NCBI GenBank assembly: GCA_964019135.1 | Contig: OZ025257.1 | Location: 22,304,352-22,368,351 of the forward strand | Reading direction: 5' to 3' | Length of the DNA stretch: 64,000 bases | Source of the DNA: Arenicola marina | Lineage: Eukaryota > Annelida > Polychaeta > Arenicolidae | Shown here: positions 1-9,741 of the stretch, piece after piece | Layout of the letters: the number at the start of each line of letters is the position of its first letter | How positions within the stretch are numbered: the first letter of the stretch is position 1 | The notes under the pieces: generated by a model | The model's input: only the letters and a program-made list of their open reading frames with translations | What the model was told of the DNA's origin: nothing | Database searches by the model: none | Translations under genes and position numbers: made by a program

Positions 1-175
1 GTGACAATGCTGTCAGTTTTAGCCTCTTTACATAAAGATCTATACAATCATGTTTTTAACAAAATAAGCCAATTTAATTCGTTAAAACATATTTGTGTCA
101 TTATAAATTGAGCAATTGCCGTATGAGGCAGAGCAGTTATAAGAATCTCTTTTTTTGTCTCTCTGTTTGTCTTAC

Positions 176-315
176 CTGGTAACAAGAAGTAGCAATGCAG
201 GCTGTGAACATGATATCCATCTTTTTTGGTTTTTGTAGCTGCCACTAAGGCTTGCCCAACCACCTGACCTCCAAATACCCCTCGGCCATTGCGTGGCTTC
301 CATAAGTGATGTCCC
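176..315 (-). CDS. ACOT8: ACOT8-like acyl-CoA thioesterase, coding exon 2
   Basis: Second coding exon of a peroxisomal acyl-CoA thioesterase, which hydrolyses fatty acyl-CoA to free acid and CoA. Read on the minus strand it gives a RGHHLWKP start, then [14 protein letters not shown] and [12 protein letters not shown], which are the hallmark N-terminal hotdog-fold stretches of ACOT8. The acceptor is a pyrimidine tract ending TTTCAG just before 315; the donor CAG/GTAAG follows 176. The 140-nt length fits the phase: exon 1 ends AG and this exon supplies G to complete Arg. An in-frame ATG at 390-392 lies upstream of the acceptor and is intronic. The second hotdog domain, catalytic residues and peroxisomal targeting tail lie beyond the left edge. 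Confidence 0.9.
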
Positions 316-985
316 CTGAAAGCAGAATTCTCACCTTCAAGACCTTGGTTCATGTCAGAAAGACATTTTAACATCTGAATTTCCTGTGCCATTTCTGATA
401 ATTATATATGCAGCTATGAAAAGACAGTTTGCAATACATTTATTATTAAATATGCATAGGTACATACTTATTAGCGGTACAATTACATAATTGCAATACA
501 TACTTGAAGATTAAATTAATTAATTAATATTTATTTTAAGCAATTTAACACTGCCTTCCGGTAGGAAAATTGCTCTAGAACTTAACCATAATTGAAAAAG
601 ATAATGAATATGTTAAAAGCCTCAGCCAACCGGTGTGTGGATCATAGATCATGAATATAATGATTCATAAATATGCAGTAAATGCCAGAAGAGCCAGCCA
701 CTGGTGTGATGCTTGATAAGAGGCTTGATGGCAGAGGGATAAACAAATATTTTATTGTCGCGACTGCTTGTATAAATAATTGATGCCGGTAATTACCAGT
801 AATCTGGTAATTGGCTTGGTTTGCCAGATGGGCTTATGATAACAGGGATACTGAAAAGGGCAGTGGGTAGCAGGAAGGGAATGGGGTAGCGGAGAGGAGA
901 GGGGGGTGGGGGGGAGGACTTGAGAGAGGCCAACATCCAGGTGCTGCTTATATTATGTACTTTTTCCGGAACTGGTTATGGATGT

Positions 986-1139
986 TATTATGTTCTCTTG
1001 AAGAGAAAATGAGCCCGCTGTGGTTGGTTGGCTTGATCAGTTTATTACATCTCAGTCATCTGTTCTCATTGTCACATGACTATTAGATCCCCTACAAACA
1101 TATATCCGATTTTAGACTGACATGTTTAAATACATTACA
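986..1139 (-). repeat. 3' LTR of the Ty3/gypsy element
   Basis: 154 bp, direct repeat of 5232-5430. It lacks 45 bp present in the other LTR (the segment after TGTTCTCATT). It starts next to the GATGT duplication and ends CATTACA on the plus strand. Shared sequence is nearly identical to the other LTR. Confidence 0.9.
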
Positions 1140-1152
1140 TCCCTCCCCTTTA
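1140..1152 (-). other. Polypurine tract of the Ty3/gypsy element
   Basis: On the minus strand TAAAGGGGAGGGA lies directly before the 3' LTR start TGTAATG. This is the expected position and composition for the plus-strand primer of LTR element reverse transcription. Confidence 0.7.
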
Positions 1153-1224
1153 GTCGAGAAGTTCACCATATTAACAGAACACGCCCTAAAACATAGTATA
1201 GTCATTGTCCATATAACATAAGTG

Positions 1225-2085
1225 CTACACAAAGTCTTTGAGGTAAGTCGGTCGACGGCGATTGTCCCGAACTGGATAACGTCTCTCCACTGGTGGGGGG
1301 ATCTCGGAAACCACGGGTAGCTCTTGGGCTTGTGGCGAATCCGATGACCTAGGGACTTGTGTCTCCACTGCAACAGGCGGTTCGTCAATGACCGGTTGGG
1401 CAACCGGGGACACGGAAGTTTCGATTACAGCGGGGGTAACTGTCGCCGGGGACTCATCCTCCAGATCCGTGCGCAATCGAACGTGATCCTGGTGGCGACG
1501 TACAACACGTTGATCCTTACACTGCACATGGAAAGACAGAGGGCCTGGCTGGGCCACGATGATTCCTGGATGCCAAGTCGGCTTTCCACTAAAGTTACGG
1601 ACATACACCTCCTGCCCTACACTCAGGTCCCTGTTCCTTGCATGTCGGTCATGGTGTTCCTTTTGCATGAGCTGTTTTTCCTGCACCTTCGACCTCAGGT
1701 TCGGGTGCATGAGATCTAGACGAGACCGAAGCCGCATCCCGGTCATGAGTTCAGCAGGGGTTTTGCCAGTTGTTTCTTGTGGGGTGTTTCGGTATTGCAT
1801 TAGAAACCGAGCTAACTTCGTCGTAACGCTTCCTTCTCGCAGCTTGCTGTAATTACTTTTAAAGATTTGCACCGCTCGCTCAGCTAAACCATTGGAAGCA
1901 GGATGGTACGGAGCCGTTGTTACGTGACGAATACAGTTTCTCTCGCAGAACTCCTGGAACTCTCCACTCGTGAACGAAGACCCGTTGTCGCTCACAATTA
2001 CCTCCGGTAGACCGTGGTTGCTGAAGGATATTCGTAACCTGTCCAGCGTAGACTCAGTGATGGTACTGGATATACGTCCATCCAT
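1225..2085 (-). pseudogene. Integrase C-terminal part of the Ty3/gypsy pol (frame-broken)
   Basis: Carries the second and third residues of the integrase catalytic triad: Asp in VSDNGSSF and Glu in ASNGLAERAVQIF. The region after the core (about residues 150-200, GQEVYVRNF and GIIVAQPGP) looks like the GPY/F-type C-terminal domain. Pol stops at 1225, about 70 bp before the polypurine tract. It is separated from the N-terminal integrase part (1998-2912) by a change of reading frame near 2060, where a single-base indel would account for the break. It is not expected to make functional integrase. Confidence 0.85.
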
Positions 2086-2912
2086 TTAGAATAGGCGTCG
2101 ATGATGATATGCCAAAGCTTGTTTTGGAACGGTCCGGCATGATCGATATGAATCCGCGACCATTTCCTCTCTGGCCATTCCCACGGATGAAGCGGTGCCT
2201 TGCTTGGTGCGTTTTGGCTTACTTGGCACTCGTGGCAGGCCTTCACACAATGTTCCAGATCTTCTCCTAACCTTGGCCACCATAATACGCTCCTCGCGAT
2301 CATCTTCATCTTAACGATGCCTGGGTGAGAGTTGTGCAGCTCTTCCAAGGCTTGTGCCTGACCCCGAGCCGGAATGATGACTCGAGATCCCCAGAGCAGG
2401 CAACCATCCTGAATACTCAGCTCATCCCTCCTTCTGTAGTACGGAGACAACTCTTGCTTCGGACAGCTACTGGGCCATCCATTGAGTACATACAGGTAAA
2501 TCTGACACAAAACGACTGACTGTGTCCATTTGGCAATCTGGATGGCGTTCAATGGCGTAGACGACAACTTCTCCAACATCAACACTATGTCCCCGGGTAC
2601 TGGGACCTTGGTTGGAGACACGGGACGGGGAAGTCTGCTTAAAGCGTCGCTGTTGCCATTTTCTTTGCCCGGCTTGTACACAAGGGTGTAGAAATATGCC
2701 GCTAAGGTAAGCGACCAGCGTTGCATGCGCGGTGACGCCATCTGTGGAACGCCCTTGTGCTCTCCTAACAACCCGAGTAACGGCTTGGGGTCAGTTTGAA
2801 TTTCCACCTCTCTTCCGAGAATGTATTGATGAAATTTCTTTACTCCAAAGATTATCGCCAGCGCCTCCTTGTCTAACTGAGAGTAATTCTTCTCAGCGGG
2901 AGCCAGCGCACG
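1998..2912 (-). pseudogene. RNase H end and integrase N-terminal part of Ty3/gypsy pol (frame-broken)
   Basis: The open frame begins at a deletion junction near 2912 with the late RNase H motif (AEKNYSQLDKEALAI), then TDPKPLLGLL and PGKENGNSDALSRLPRP, where the late RNase H Asp lies. The integrase zinc domain HHCC follows (HNSHPG, then CVKACHEC), and then the first catalytic Asp in IHIDHAGPF. The frame is lost near 2060, just after SKWMDVYPV. The start of RNase H, including its first catalytic Asp, is missing relative to related elements. Confidence 0.85.
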
Positions 2913-4587
2913 ACAAGATCAGCTTCTTTTCTAGGCTGTAGTGCGTCAACAATGTGTCAGAACATAACAGTTCCTTGGATGCCCGGAATGCCTTGTCTTG
3001 CGAACTACTCCACTCCCACTTTCTTCCCTTTTTTAGTAAGTCATATAGGGGAGACAATACACTTGACAGATGAGGTAGGTATCTATGATAGTAGTTGATA
3101 AGTCCGAGATATGCTTTCAGTTCCGTGGTGTTTGTAGGTTTAGGCGCTTCATGTACAGCTGAGACTTTCGCCTCACATGGCTGCAATCCCTCCTTACTGA
3201 GTACGTGTCCCAGAGCCACTAGTTTCTCAGCCATAAATGTACACTTGGAACGCTTCAGTCTCAGACCTGCATCATCTATCTTCTGCAAAACCTGTGAGAG
3301 GTTTGCTAAGTGTTCCTGGTCATTAACTCCAGATATGATCACATTATCTAGGTAGGCAGACACGTAGTTCATCCCACGAAATAAACATTCCATGGTCCTT
3401 TGGAATATTGCAGGTGATGACGCAACACCATAGGGTAACCGGTTGTATTGATACAATCCCCTATGTGTATTGATGGTGACATATTCCCTTGACTTCTCAT
3501 CTAAGACAATCTGTTCATACGCATGGCTCAGATCTAATTCTGTGAATTTGTCACCTCCTGCCATTTGCGTGTAAAGGTCATCCACCTTCGGAATGGGGTA
3601 GCAATCAATTTTGCTGGCTTTATTTACAGTCTGTTTATAATCACCACAAATCCTTACTGTGCCATCCGTTTTCACAATGGGCACAATCGGAGTGGCCCAG
3701 TCAGAAAATTTGGCTGGTCGAATGGTTCCTTGAGCCTCCAAGCGCTCTAATTCTGTTTCGATACCTTGTCGAAGAGCGTGTGCCACTGGCCGATGCTTGA
3801 GAAAGATTGGTGACACTTCTTCTTTCATGTGTATGGAGGCAGTCATTCCTTTCAATTCTCCCAACGCATCCTTGAACACATGTGTGTACTTATCCAGCAC
3901 TTTTCCCAAGGTTTCTGAAGTTGCAGAGTCCAAAGCATTGACAGTGTATAACTGCTGCTGGATTCTAGACCAATTCAGATTGATTTCCAGCAACCAATTC
4001 CTGCCCATGAGATTGGGACCTTCTTTAATCACTATCAATGGAAGAGTTTTCAACTGCTCACCATATTGCACTTGCACCTCTACCTCTCCCAGGGGGCGCA
4101 CCTTCTCACCAGTGAATGTCTTTAATACAGCTTGTGTATCAACCAGAGACCTTGAGATATTCAGTTTTTGAAATGTTTCCTCATTTATTACTGAGACTGT
4201 TGCTCCTGTATCCACTTCTAAGTCAATCTTTTTCCCTTCGACAAGGAAAGTTTCCTGGATTTTGTTACTCCTTTTTGCAACTAATGGATACATGTTATAA
4301 CATTCTTCCTCTTCTTCCACAGGTTGCAACAAAAGGGGCTTCTGGTGATAAGACTTCCTGTGTGATGAGCCCTGTGTAGGCTGTTTCCCTTGTTGGTGAA
4401 GGTTTTTCTGTTTTCCTCTTAATATGTCCCTTTTTTCCACAGTTGTGACACTTAGCCTCTTTATACCAACAAACATCAGGATCATGCTTTCTTCCACAAC
4501 GGTAACATGTCGCTGATTTCTCTCTTCTTCTGTCATCTTTAGACTCTCCAGACTTAACATGTACTTTATGCATAGAAGCTGATGCAT
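2893..4587 (-). pseudogene. Protease and reverse transcriptase of Ty3/gypsy pol (inactivated)
   Basis: The aspartic protease active site is VDTGATVSVI. The reverse transcriptase follows with LELDLSHAYEQI (motif A), LPYGVASSPAIFQ (motif B) and YLDNVIISG at the motif C position. Family members have two Asp residues in motif C; here the codons read GAT AAT, so the second metal-binding Asp is Asn. The connection region (LGHVLSKEGL, LKAYLGLINYYHRYLP) is present. The frame runs out just after the start of RNase H because of a deletion near 2912. The 5' end overlaps gag in another frame. Confidence 0.9.
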
Positions 4588-5188
4588 TTACTGCAGCCGA
4601 TAAGTCTTGTACATTTTTCATCGCCATTTCCATGGCCAATGCTGTATCTAATGCACGTTGGAAAGTCAAATCTGCATTCTGTAGCAGTCTCTGTTGTATA
4701 CGGTCATTGTTAATTCCAGCAACTAACCTATCTCTGAGGTTATCACTTAGTTGCGATCCATACTCACACTTGCTGGCAATTTGTCTAAGTTCATTGACAT
4801 ATGAAGACACATTTTCATTCGATTGACGCATGCATGTATTGAATTTACACCTTTGCACAATTATGTTGGGCTTAGAACAGGTGTACTGCTGGACCATATC
4901 CACTAATTCTTTATATGTCTTTGAGCCTGGTAATTCAGTTACACATACATTGTGGAAGAGTTTGTAAATTTCAGCTCCAACCACTGTTAGCAATATAGAC
5001 TTCTTCTTGTCTTCATTTTCAATGTCATTGGCGTTAAAGTAGTGCTCTAATCTCTCTACATATTGTGTCCAGTCATCCTTCATATGAAATTCTTCAATTT
5101 TTCCATAGGTAGCCATTTTGACACATGTGACAGGAGATTTGACGCCGGCATTAAAAGTCCTATATTTTTCGCTTTTACGACAACTCAC
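4295..5188 (-). CDS. Gag of the Ty3/gypsy element
   Basis: About 297 residues in one open frame; a likely start is the internal Met of MATYGKIEEF, 25 codons in. The N-terminal two thirds is a helical capsid-like region. The C-terminus has a zinc knuckle CYRCGRKHDPDVC (CX2CX3HX4C) followed by CHNCGKKGH, whose fourth ligand position is Thr rather than Cys. Gag coats and packages element RNA. It overlaps pol in a different frame (4295-4587), so pol would need frameshifting or the frame has been broken by mutation. It is probably not under host selection. Confidence 0.85.
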   Translation of the reverse strand: MSCRKSEKYRTFNAGVKSPVTCVKMATYGKIEEFHMKDDWTQYVERLEHYFNANDIENEDKKKSILLTVVGAEIYKLFHNVCVTELPGSKTYKELVDMVQQYTCSKPNIIVQRCKFNTCMRQSNENVSSYVNELRQIASKCEYGSQLSDNLRDRLVAGINNDRIQQRLLQNADLTFQRALDTALAMEMAMKNVQDLSAAVNASASMHKVHVKSGESKDDRRREKSATCYRCGRKHDPDVCWYKEAKCHNCGKKGHIKRKTEKPSPTRETAYTGLITQEVLSPEAPFVATCGRRGRML

Positions 5189-5212
5189 ACGTTTTTGTGC
5201 TTGTCCTTGCTT

Positions 5213-5231
5213 GTTATATCCTCGTCGCCAA
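5213..5231 (-). other. Probable primer-binding site of the Ty3/gypsy element
   Basis: On the minus strand TTGGCGACGAGGATATAAC follows the 5' LTR directly, which is where the tRNA primer-binding site sits. The TGGCGACGAGG form is typical of animal Ty3/gypsy elements. I did not assign the tRNA. Confidence 0.55.
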
Positions 5232-5430
5232 TATTACGTTCTCTTGAAGAGAAAATGAGCCCGCTGTGGTTGGTTGGCTTGATCAGTTTATTACATCTCA
5301 GTCATCTGTTCTCATTCAGTTGCATGACAGAAGTGCATTGAAAAAGGGTGCGCTGACAGTTGTCACATGACTATTAGATCCCCTACAAACATATATCGGA
5401 TTTTAGACTGACATGTTTAAATACATTACA
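5232..5430 (-). repeat. 5' LTR of the Ty3/gypsy element
   Basis: 199 bp, full-length copy of the LTR, flanked on the right by GATGT (5431-5435). It retains 45 bp that the 3' LTR lacks. The element's transcription start should lie in this LTR, reading leftwards. Confidence 0.9.
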
Positions 5431-5465
5431 GATGTATGCTAACCTGGTTTGGAAGCAAAAGTCAG

Positions 5466-5537
5466 GGTGCTGCTTCTAATATATATGCAGCTTCTAATAA
5501 GTATGCTACTTCAAATAAGTATGCTGCTTCAAAAAGG
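5466..5537 (+). repeat. 18-bp tandem repeat, about four copies
   Basis: The unit ATGCAGCTTCTAATAAGT is repeated with small changes. It lies just right of the LTR element and encodes nothing recognisable. Confidence 0.7.
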
Positions 5538-5603
5538 CAGTTTACGGTAAACTATGCCCGTGGGTCCAGTGTGTCAATTAAAAGTCTCCTCCATCGCATA
5601 TAC

Positions 5604-6350
5604 AGTAAAACCTCCCTGCCCGACCACCTCCATAACCCGATCGCCTCCCTAACTCGATCGATTTTTTCCAGTCCCGATGATCGGCCTATGTCTTAACATT
5701 GCGACAGTATTCTATAACCCGATCACCTCCCTACTCTGTAAGTAGATCGATCATTTTGGTACCAAAGCCCCATTTCATATTCCCTAAGTCGATCGGTTGT
5801 CGGCTGGTGGAAGGATTAGTGTCACCTGCTGATTGCAATTAGTAGAACACACACACTCAGGCGATAACGCATGTTGTTACAGGTGGTTAGCGTATACATT
5901 GTAGCTTTGATAATCTTGATCACAAAACTCCCTCTTGTTAAAACACATGCGTAACATACAAGTAGCGGCTATGTAAGATCTGGATATTAGTCTTTTGAAT
6001 CATTATCTCACTGACCGTCACGGCAGCAACAAAAAAAAATGCGAAGAAGCTCCCACTTTTGCGGAAGTCATCAGCACGAAGGAACGCGAGGGCAGGTCAG
6101 CAGCTTGCTGATAGCTTTGGCATTGGAACATCAACAGTTCAGAACATACTCCAACATAATGCTGATTACATTATGGCATACAACGCTAAGGAAGAACCGA
6201 TTCGCTATCGCATTTGGAGCCGTGTTGATAGCGAGGTATTAGAATGTGTCATATGGACTTGGTGTGTTTATATTCTGTAACCGGACCACCTCCCTAAGTC
6301 GATCAAAGAGCAGCCGTCCCGTCGTCAATCGACTTAGGGAGGTTTTACTG
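5604..6350 (+). mobile_element. Pogo/Tigger-type DNA transposon remnant with terminal inverted repeats
   Basis: Starts CAGTAAAACCTCCCT and ends with the reverse complement AGGGAGGTTTTACTG, with TA on both sides, as expected for Tc1/mariner-superfamily insertion. Sub-terminal copies of CTCCCTAAGTCGATC-like sequence recur at both ends in opposite orientations. At 747 bp it is too short for a full transposase, and it holds only a short N-terminal fragment (6059-6280). Confidence 0.85.
6059..6280 (+). pseudogene. Fragment of a Pogo/Tigger transposase DNA-binding domain
   Basis: The frame encodes GQQLADSFGIGTSTVQNIL, the helix-turn-helix pattern of CENP-B/Pogo-type transposases (recognition helix near TSTVQNIL), followed by about 30 unrelated residues and a stop. 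The catalytic DDE domain is absent, so the element is non-autonomous. Confidence 0.6.
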
Positions 6351-7333
6351 TAACAAGTTGCATCCAGTGGGTGTTGGCACAGGTACAATAAATCAGTATA
6401 TGGAGAGAGGGAGGGAGAGGGGTCCTATAGAGTATACAAAAAATATGTTAATGTATATGCTATGGAGCCCCTTACTACACCTGTACCCCTGCCCTGTCCC
6501 TCCACTGACTTACTGTGCCTCTGGATATTGGCCACCATATCTGAACCAGGTCGCCACTCTGAATATCCTGTCCAGCACTGTCCAGTAGGCATCAGCAGAG
6601 TCCTGCGTTAGGTAAGTCAGTGAGTGAGAGTGACACTGACAGTGACATGCCACTTTTGCCATTTTGACACCGACACAGTAGCCATGAATCCATGGCTATG
6701 GTTGAAGAGTTATAGCAATGTAGCATTCTATATAGTATAGGCCTAGTGACAATCCAACTTCACATGACAAATTGCATTGTTTCAGCCCACCTAGCCTATA
6801 GTCGGCACGGAAACTATTTGCCGCCTCGTTTTCTAATTTGACACGAAATGTTTCATTGACAAGCCTAAAATCAGTTTATATTTGTCAACTTGAACCAAAC
6901 CCCCAACAAAATTTGGCGTACTCACAGTTGTATTGTCAAAAGAATTCACATTATGCCAACATTATAAGTTTCACGCAAACGAAGCGGACAAGTTTCGCTA
7001 TGGCGTCGCTCTGTTTACCTTGTCTTCTGTCATGTCTGTCGGCGATAGTATTACTGGTATTTTGGGCAGGGGGGTTAGGTTGTATCAATGTCAAGCCGTA
7101 ACTTGAATTAAGCTTACATGCATTTATAGTTCCTCTTATATATATGAATATTGAAGCTACAAACTCATTCCTTTTGCATTGCTTTTGCTTTGACACGCTA
7201 AAATTACTGTTAGTATAGAAACTTTGCATGGGTACATAATGCTCTATCCCCTTTTCTAGTGCCTGATATTACCCTCTTCCATGGGCTTACTTCTTTTAAC
7301 CAATGAAAATGCAGTAATATGACCTTCACCTTA

Positions 7334-7431
7334 CGACGTCATAAAAAGGCGGCTGTTAACACATCTTCGTCTGCTTTACTTTACGCTAGAGCTTATCGTG
7401 TTGTGCTGTTATTAAAGAAGATACACTTTCA
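7334..7431 (+). promoter_or_regulatory. Possible promoter and short leader exon, plus strand (weak)
   Basis: A CRE-like GACGTCAT at 7335 runs into ATAAAAAGG at 7341, a TATA-like box. About 90 bp downstream is a consensus donor CAA/GTAAGT after 7431. This could give a non-coding first exon splicing to SS18, but the position inside the ACOT8 intron makes chance or a repeat-derived promoter equally likely. Confidence 0.2.
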
Positions 7432-7785
7432 AGTAAGTTAAAATCACACGGGTCTCGTGTAATGGAGCAAATAAATACATAAATTGTGGCTGCAAATGGT
7501 ACACGGACAACAATATTTACGAAAGCGAGGCGGCAGATATTAAACGCGCCGACTATAGCTAGTATAGGGTTCTGGGCTACATTCACGGTGACAGTTAGCC
7601 TCAGGAGACCCACTCCGTTCCTCTGTTAGGTCTCGGTTCCAGCCTGTATTTCCCACAGGGATTTTCAAAAAGAATGGGCGCAAGAGCAGCGCACTCTGTC
7701 ACAGAGAATTTACGGTTCAGTAGAGGGGGGGGGGTGGGGTGCCTAAGGCTAAGCATGCTAAGTCAGTTTTGCTGGACCGGCCTAC

Positions 7786-7883
7786 CTGTAGAGATTGACA
7801 TCTAGCTCTTCCAGCTTTAAAACTGTCTTTGACAGTTTGCTTTCAAGATCTGCATCGTCCGTTGATTGTTCACTGTCTGCCAT
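7786..7883 (-). CDS. ACOT8: ACOT8-like acyl-CoA thioesterase, coding exon 1
   Basis: On the minus strand an ATG at 7881-7883 (context AACCATGG) opens 32 codons, starting MADSEQSTDDADLESKL and continuing KLEELDVNLYR, which matches the LNLEPLDEDLFRG region that opens the first hotdog domain of ACOT8. It ends AG before a CAG/GTAGG donor, giving the exact phase needed by exon 2 at 315. The N-terminus is short and acidic with no signal peptide, as expected for a protein imported into peroxisomes by a C-terminal signal. Confidence 0.88.
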
Positions 7884-9242
7884 GGTTCATTCAATATAAG
7901 GAACGCGCTGCGCTTTTACTTTTTTGGCTTCCCAAAACATATAGTATTCTGCTAAATCATGTCCCTTAAATGAGGTCCAGTGACCCTGACCCTGACCCTG
8001 CTGACCCCGCGTCCATAAAGTGAGATATATAACTACCGAATAGAGCCATATGTACCAAAGACGGTCGTCGGGCCAGACATATTGTAAGGTCCCGTCCTTT
8101 GGGCCGCGAACTTATAGTTAATCAAGTGCAGGTTATTTTGAAAACGTTTTGGGAGGTCGGGTGAGCTCTCCCACCACACCGTACACGCAGTGAATGCCCG
8201 GGATTGTTGTCAAATCACCATTCACTGAGTATATATCATTATGTATCTGGCCCACTGGACTATTATTGTGCACTGATAGGCAATCGCCCTCGCCAGCATG
8301 CGGACAGTGACTTAACAAGGCAGATCACGTTGTTCTGACTGTTGATGCCATGCAGGTAGCACCACCATGATATGCGGTCCTGCATTGCATGTCAATGCCA
8401 CTGAAAGAGATATATCCCTTCGATCAGAGCGGCCTTTTGAGGCCTGTGTAAGGACAGAGAATTCCCTCTCACATCGAGCTGTATATATATATTTACAATG
8501 CGTCCTCATTTCCCCTCACAGCTCAATGAAATGCGTCATTTGAAATGTTTGTGCGACAAACGATCGCCGCAGAATGCGCATCCGAATCACAGGGGGGAGG
8601 GGGGCTTTTTCTCGGACTGCCCACCCCCCTCCACCCACACCAGCAATGTCAAGTATTAACGTACCCCAACCCCTCCTGGGTTCGAACTTGATACCAAGCA
8701 TCTTTGATGACGCGGACCGAGAATGGAAAATCAGTGGAACTTTGGTGGATGATCGAAGGGGGGGGGGGCACTCGAAGGGGGGGGGGGGGGGGGGGCAGGC
8801 TGCCGACACCCCCTGGGTCCGCACGTGATGAGATTCATTCATGTATGAATAAATTTAAAATTATTTAATTACCTTAACTGGGTGCATTCATAGCTGAATT
8901 GATCTACAGTCTTGCTTGTCCTGCTTGCAACAGAATCGAGGAAAAGTATGTGAGATCCCTTGTTGCGTTAACACGGCCGAACACAAGGATGTGTCTACTA
9001 ATAAAATAGTTGAGTGCATTATGATACATTGTCGTTATCTCATATACTTTTTGGTTTTTAGATACGTAGCAAGAATCGTAATATTAACCAATTGGAAGGC
9101 AGAACGGTCGTGTGTCTCGGCGTTATTTTGACAGGAGGGAAAGCGTGAACCCTTTGTGCAGTTGTGTGGATTTCTGCTTCATTTGCCTCAAATTGTGTTG
9201 TAAATTATTTAAACGATACTGTGTCCATATTTCAAAGTAAAT
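7884..9242. promoter_or_regulatory. Divergent intergenic region between ACOT8 and SS18
   Basis: The 1.36-kb spacer separates the ATG codons of ACOT8 (minus) and SS18 (plus), so both promoters should lie here. It contains a short GACCCT tandem run (7979-8000) and two poly-G tracts (8758-8771 and 8778-8796) ending near a CCTGGGTCCGCA sequence like the G-run elements elsewhere in the window. A possible leader-exon acceptor TTTTTAG is at 9055-9061. No clear TATA box stands out. Confidence 0.5.
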
Positions 9243-9311
9243 ATGTCTTTAGCATTTGTGCCACAGCAGCAGCGTGGCAAAGCCCCGCCTAACCAAGCAA
9301 CCATTCAAAAG
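9243..9311 (+). CDS. SS18: SS18/CREST homologue, coding exon 1 (SNH domain start)
   Basis: Opens MSLAFVPQQQRGKAPPNQA and ends ATIQK, matching the first residues of vertebrate SS18 and SS18L1 (CREST). These are transcriptional co-activator subunits of the mammalian-type SWI/SNF (BAF) complex. The exon is 23 codons, phase 0, with donor AAG/GTTTGT. The whole gene runs to 20963 in eight recognisable exons. Exons 1-3 give the conserved SNH domain, which binds the BRG1/BRM remodeller core, and the rest a disordered Q/G/P/Y/M-rich activation tail. Vertebrate paralogues SS18 and SS18L1 cannot be separated here because an invertebrate would normally have one gene. Confidence 0.93.
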
Positions 9312-9741
9312 GTTTGTGTTAAAATCAAGCTTTTTTAGGCCTAAAAAAGTAAAAAAACTAAAATTGAAACTGGCTAAGTTTTTATATAAGCTTATAGATT
9401 AGGCTACTTGACTTAATGTATCTGTCAGCAGTCAGTGTCCCTGTGAATTGTTGTAATACTAATATGTCATATAGTTAAAACCTATAAGGGCAATTAGTGA
9501 GGGTGAGCGCAACTACCAGTAGATCTTAAGTGTTTGACACGGTGTACACTCATAATGGTCGAATGGCCAAACGGCCGAAGGATTTAATGGGGGTGGGGGG
9601 ATGGGGGAGGGGGTGGAGGGTGTAATGAGCCAGCAGATTAGTCTGCCGCCTCGACAATTGGGTGTCAGCCGGCTGAGAGGGGGCGGGGGTAGGTGAGGGA
9701 ATATCACTTTTTGCACATTTTTGGGGGAATCTCTTAGAGCC

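Larger units (their letters stand above)
986..5430 (-). mobile_element. Ty3/gypsy LTR retrotransposon, Mag/SURL-like, damaged
   Basis: A complete-length but inactive LTR element in reverse orientation. It is bounded by a 5-bp target duplication GATGT (981-985 and 5431-5435). On the minus strand the LTRs begin TGTAATG and end near GTAATA. Internal order is gag, protease, reverse transcriptase, RNase H, integrase, which is Ty3/gypsy order. The gag tail CX2CX3HX4C plus a second knuckle resembles the Mag/SURL group. Damage seen: a catalytic Asp changed in the RT, a deletion with frame change in RNase H, a frame break in integrase, and a 45-bp length difference between the LTRs. LTR sequence otherwise differs at only two positions over the shared 154 bp, so the insertion looks recent. 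Confidence 0.92.
316..7785 (-). other. ACOT8 intron 1, 7.5 kb, transposon-rich
   Basis: The intron is defined by the donor CAG/GTAGG after 7786 and the acceptor TTTCAG before 315. Both splice signals are good and the reading phase matches across it. It contains a Ty3/gypsy element (986-5430), a Pogo-type element (5604-6350) and non-repetitive AT-rich DNA. I see nothing functional at 316-980. A G-rich tract lies near 895-920, and 6351-7785 has only weak promoter-like and short-ORF signals. Confidence 0.8.

Noticed and set aside
348..392. ATG at 390-392 as the start of the thioesterase
   Set aside because: A strong acceptor at 316-320 and a phase-matched upstream exon at 7786-7883 show this segment is intronic.
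8574..8842. Overlapping proline- and glycine-rich ORFs near 8.6-8.8 kb
   Set aside because: They are caused by poly-G and poly-C tracts in the ACOT8/SS18 spacer.
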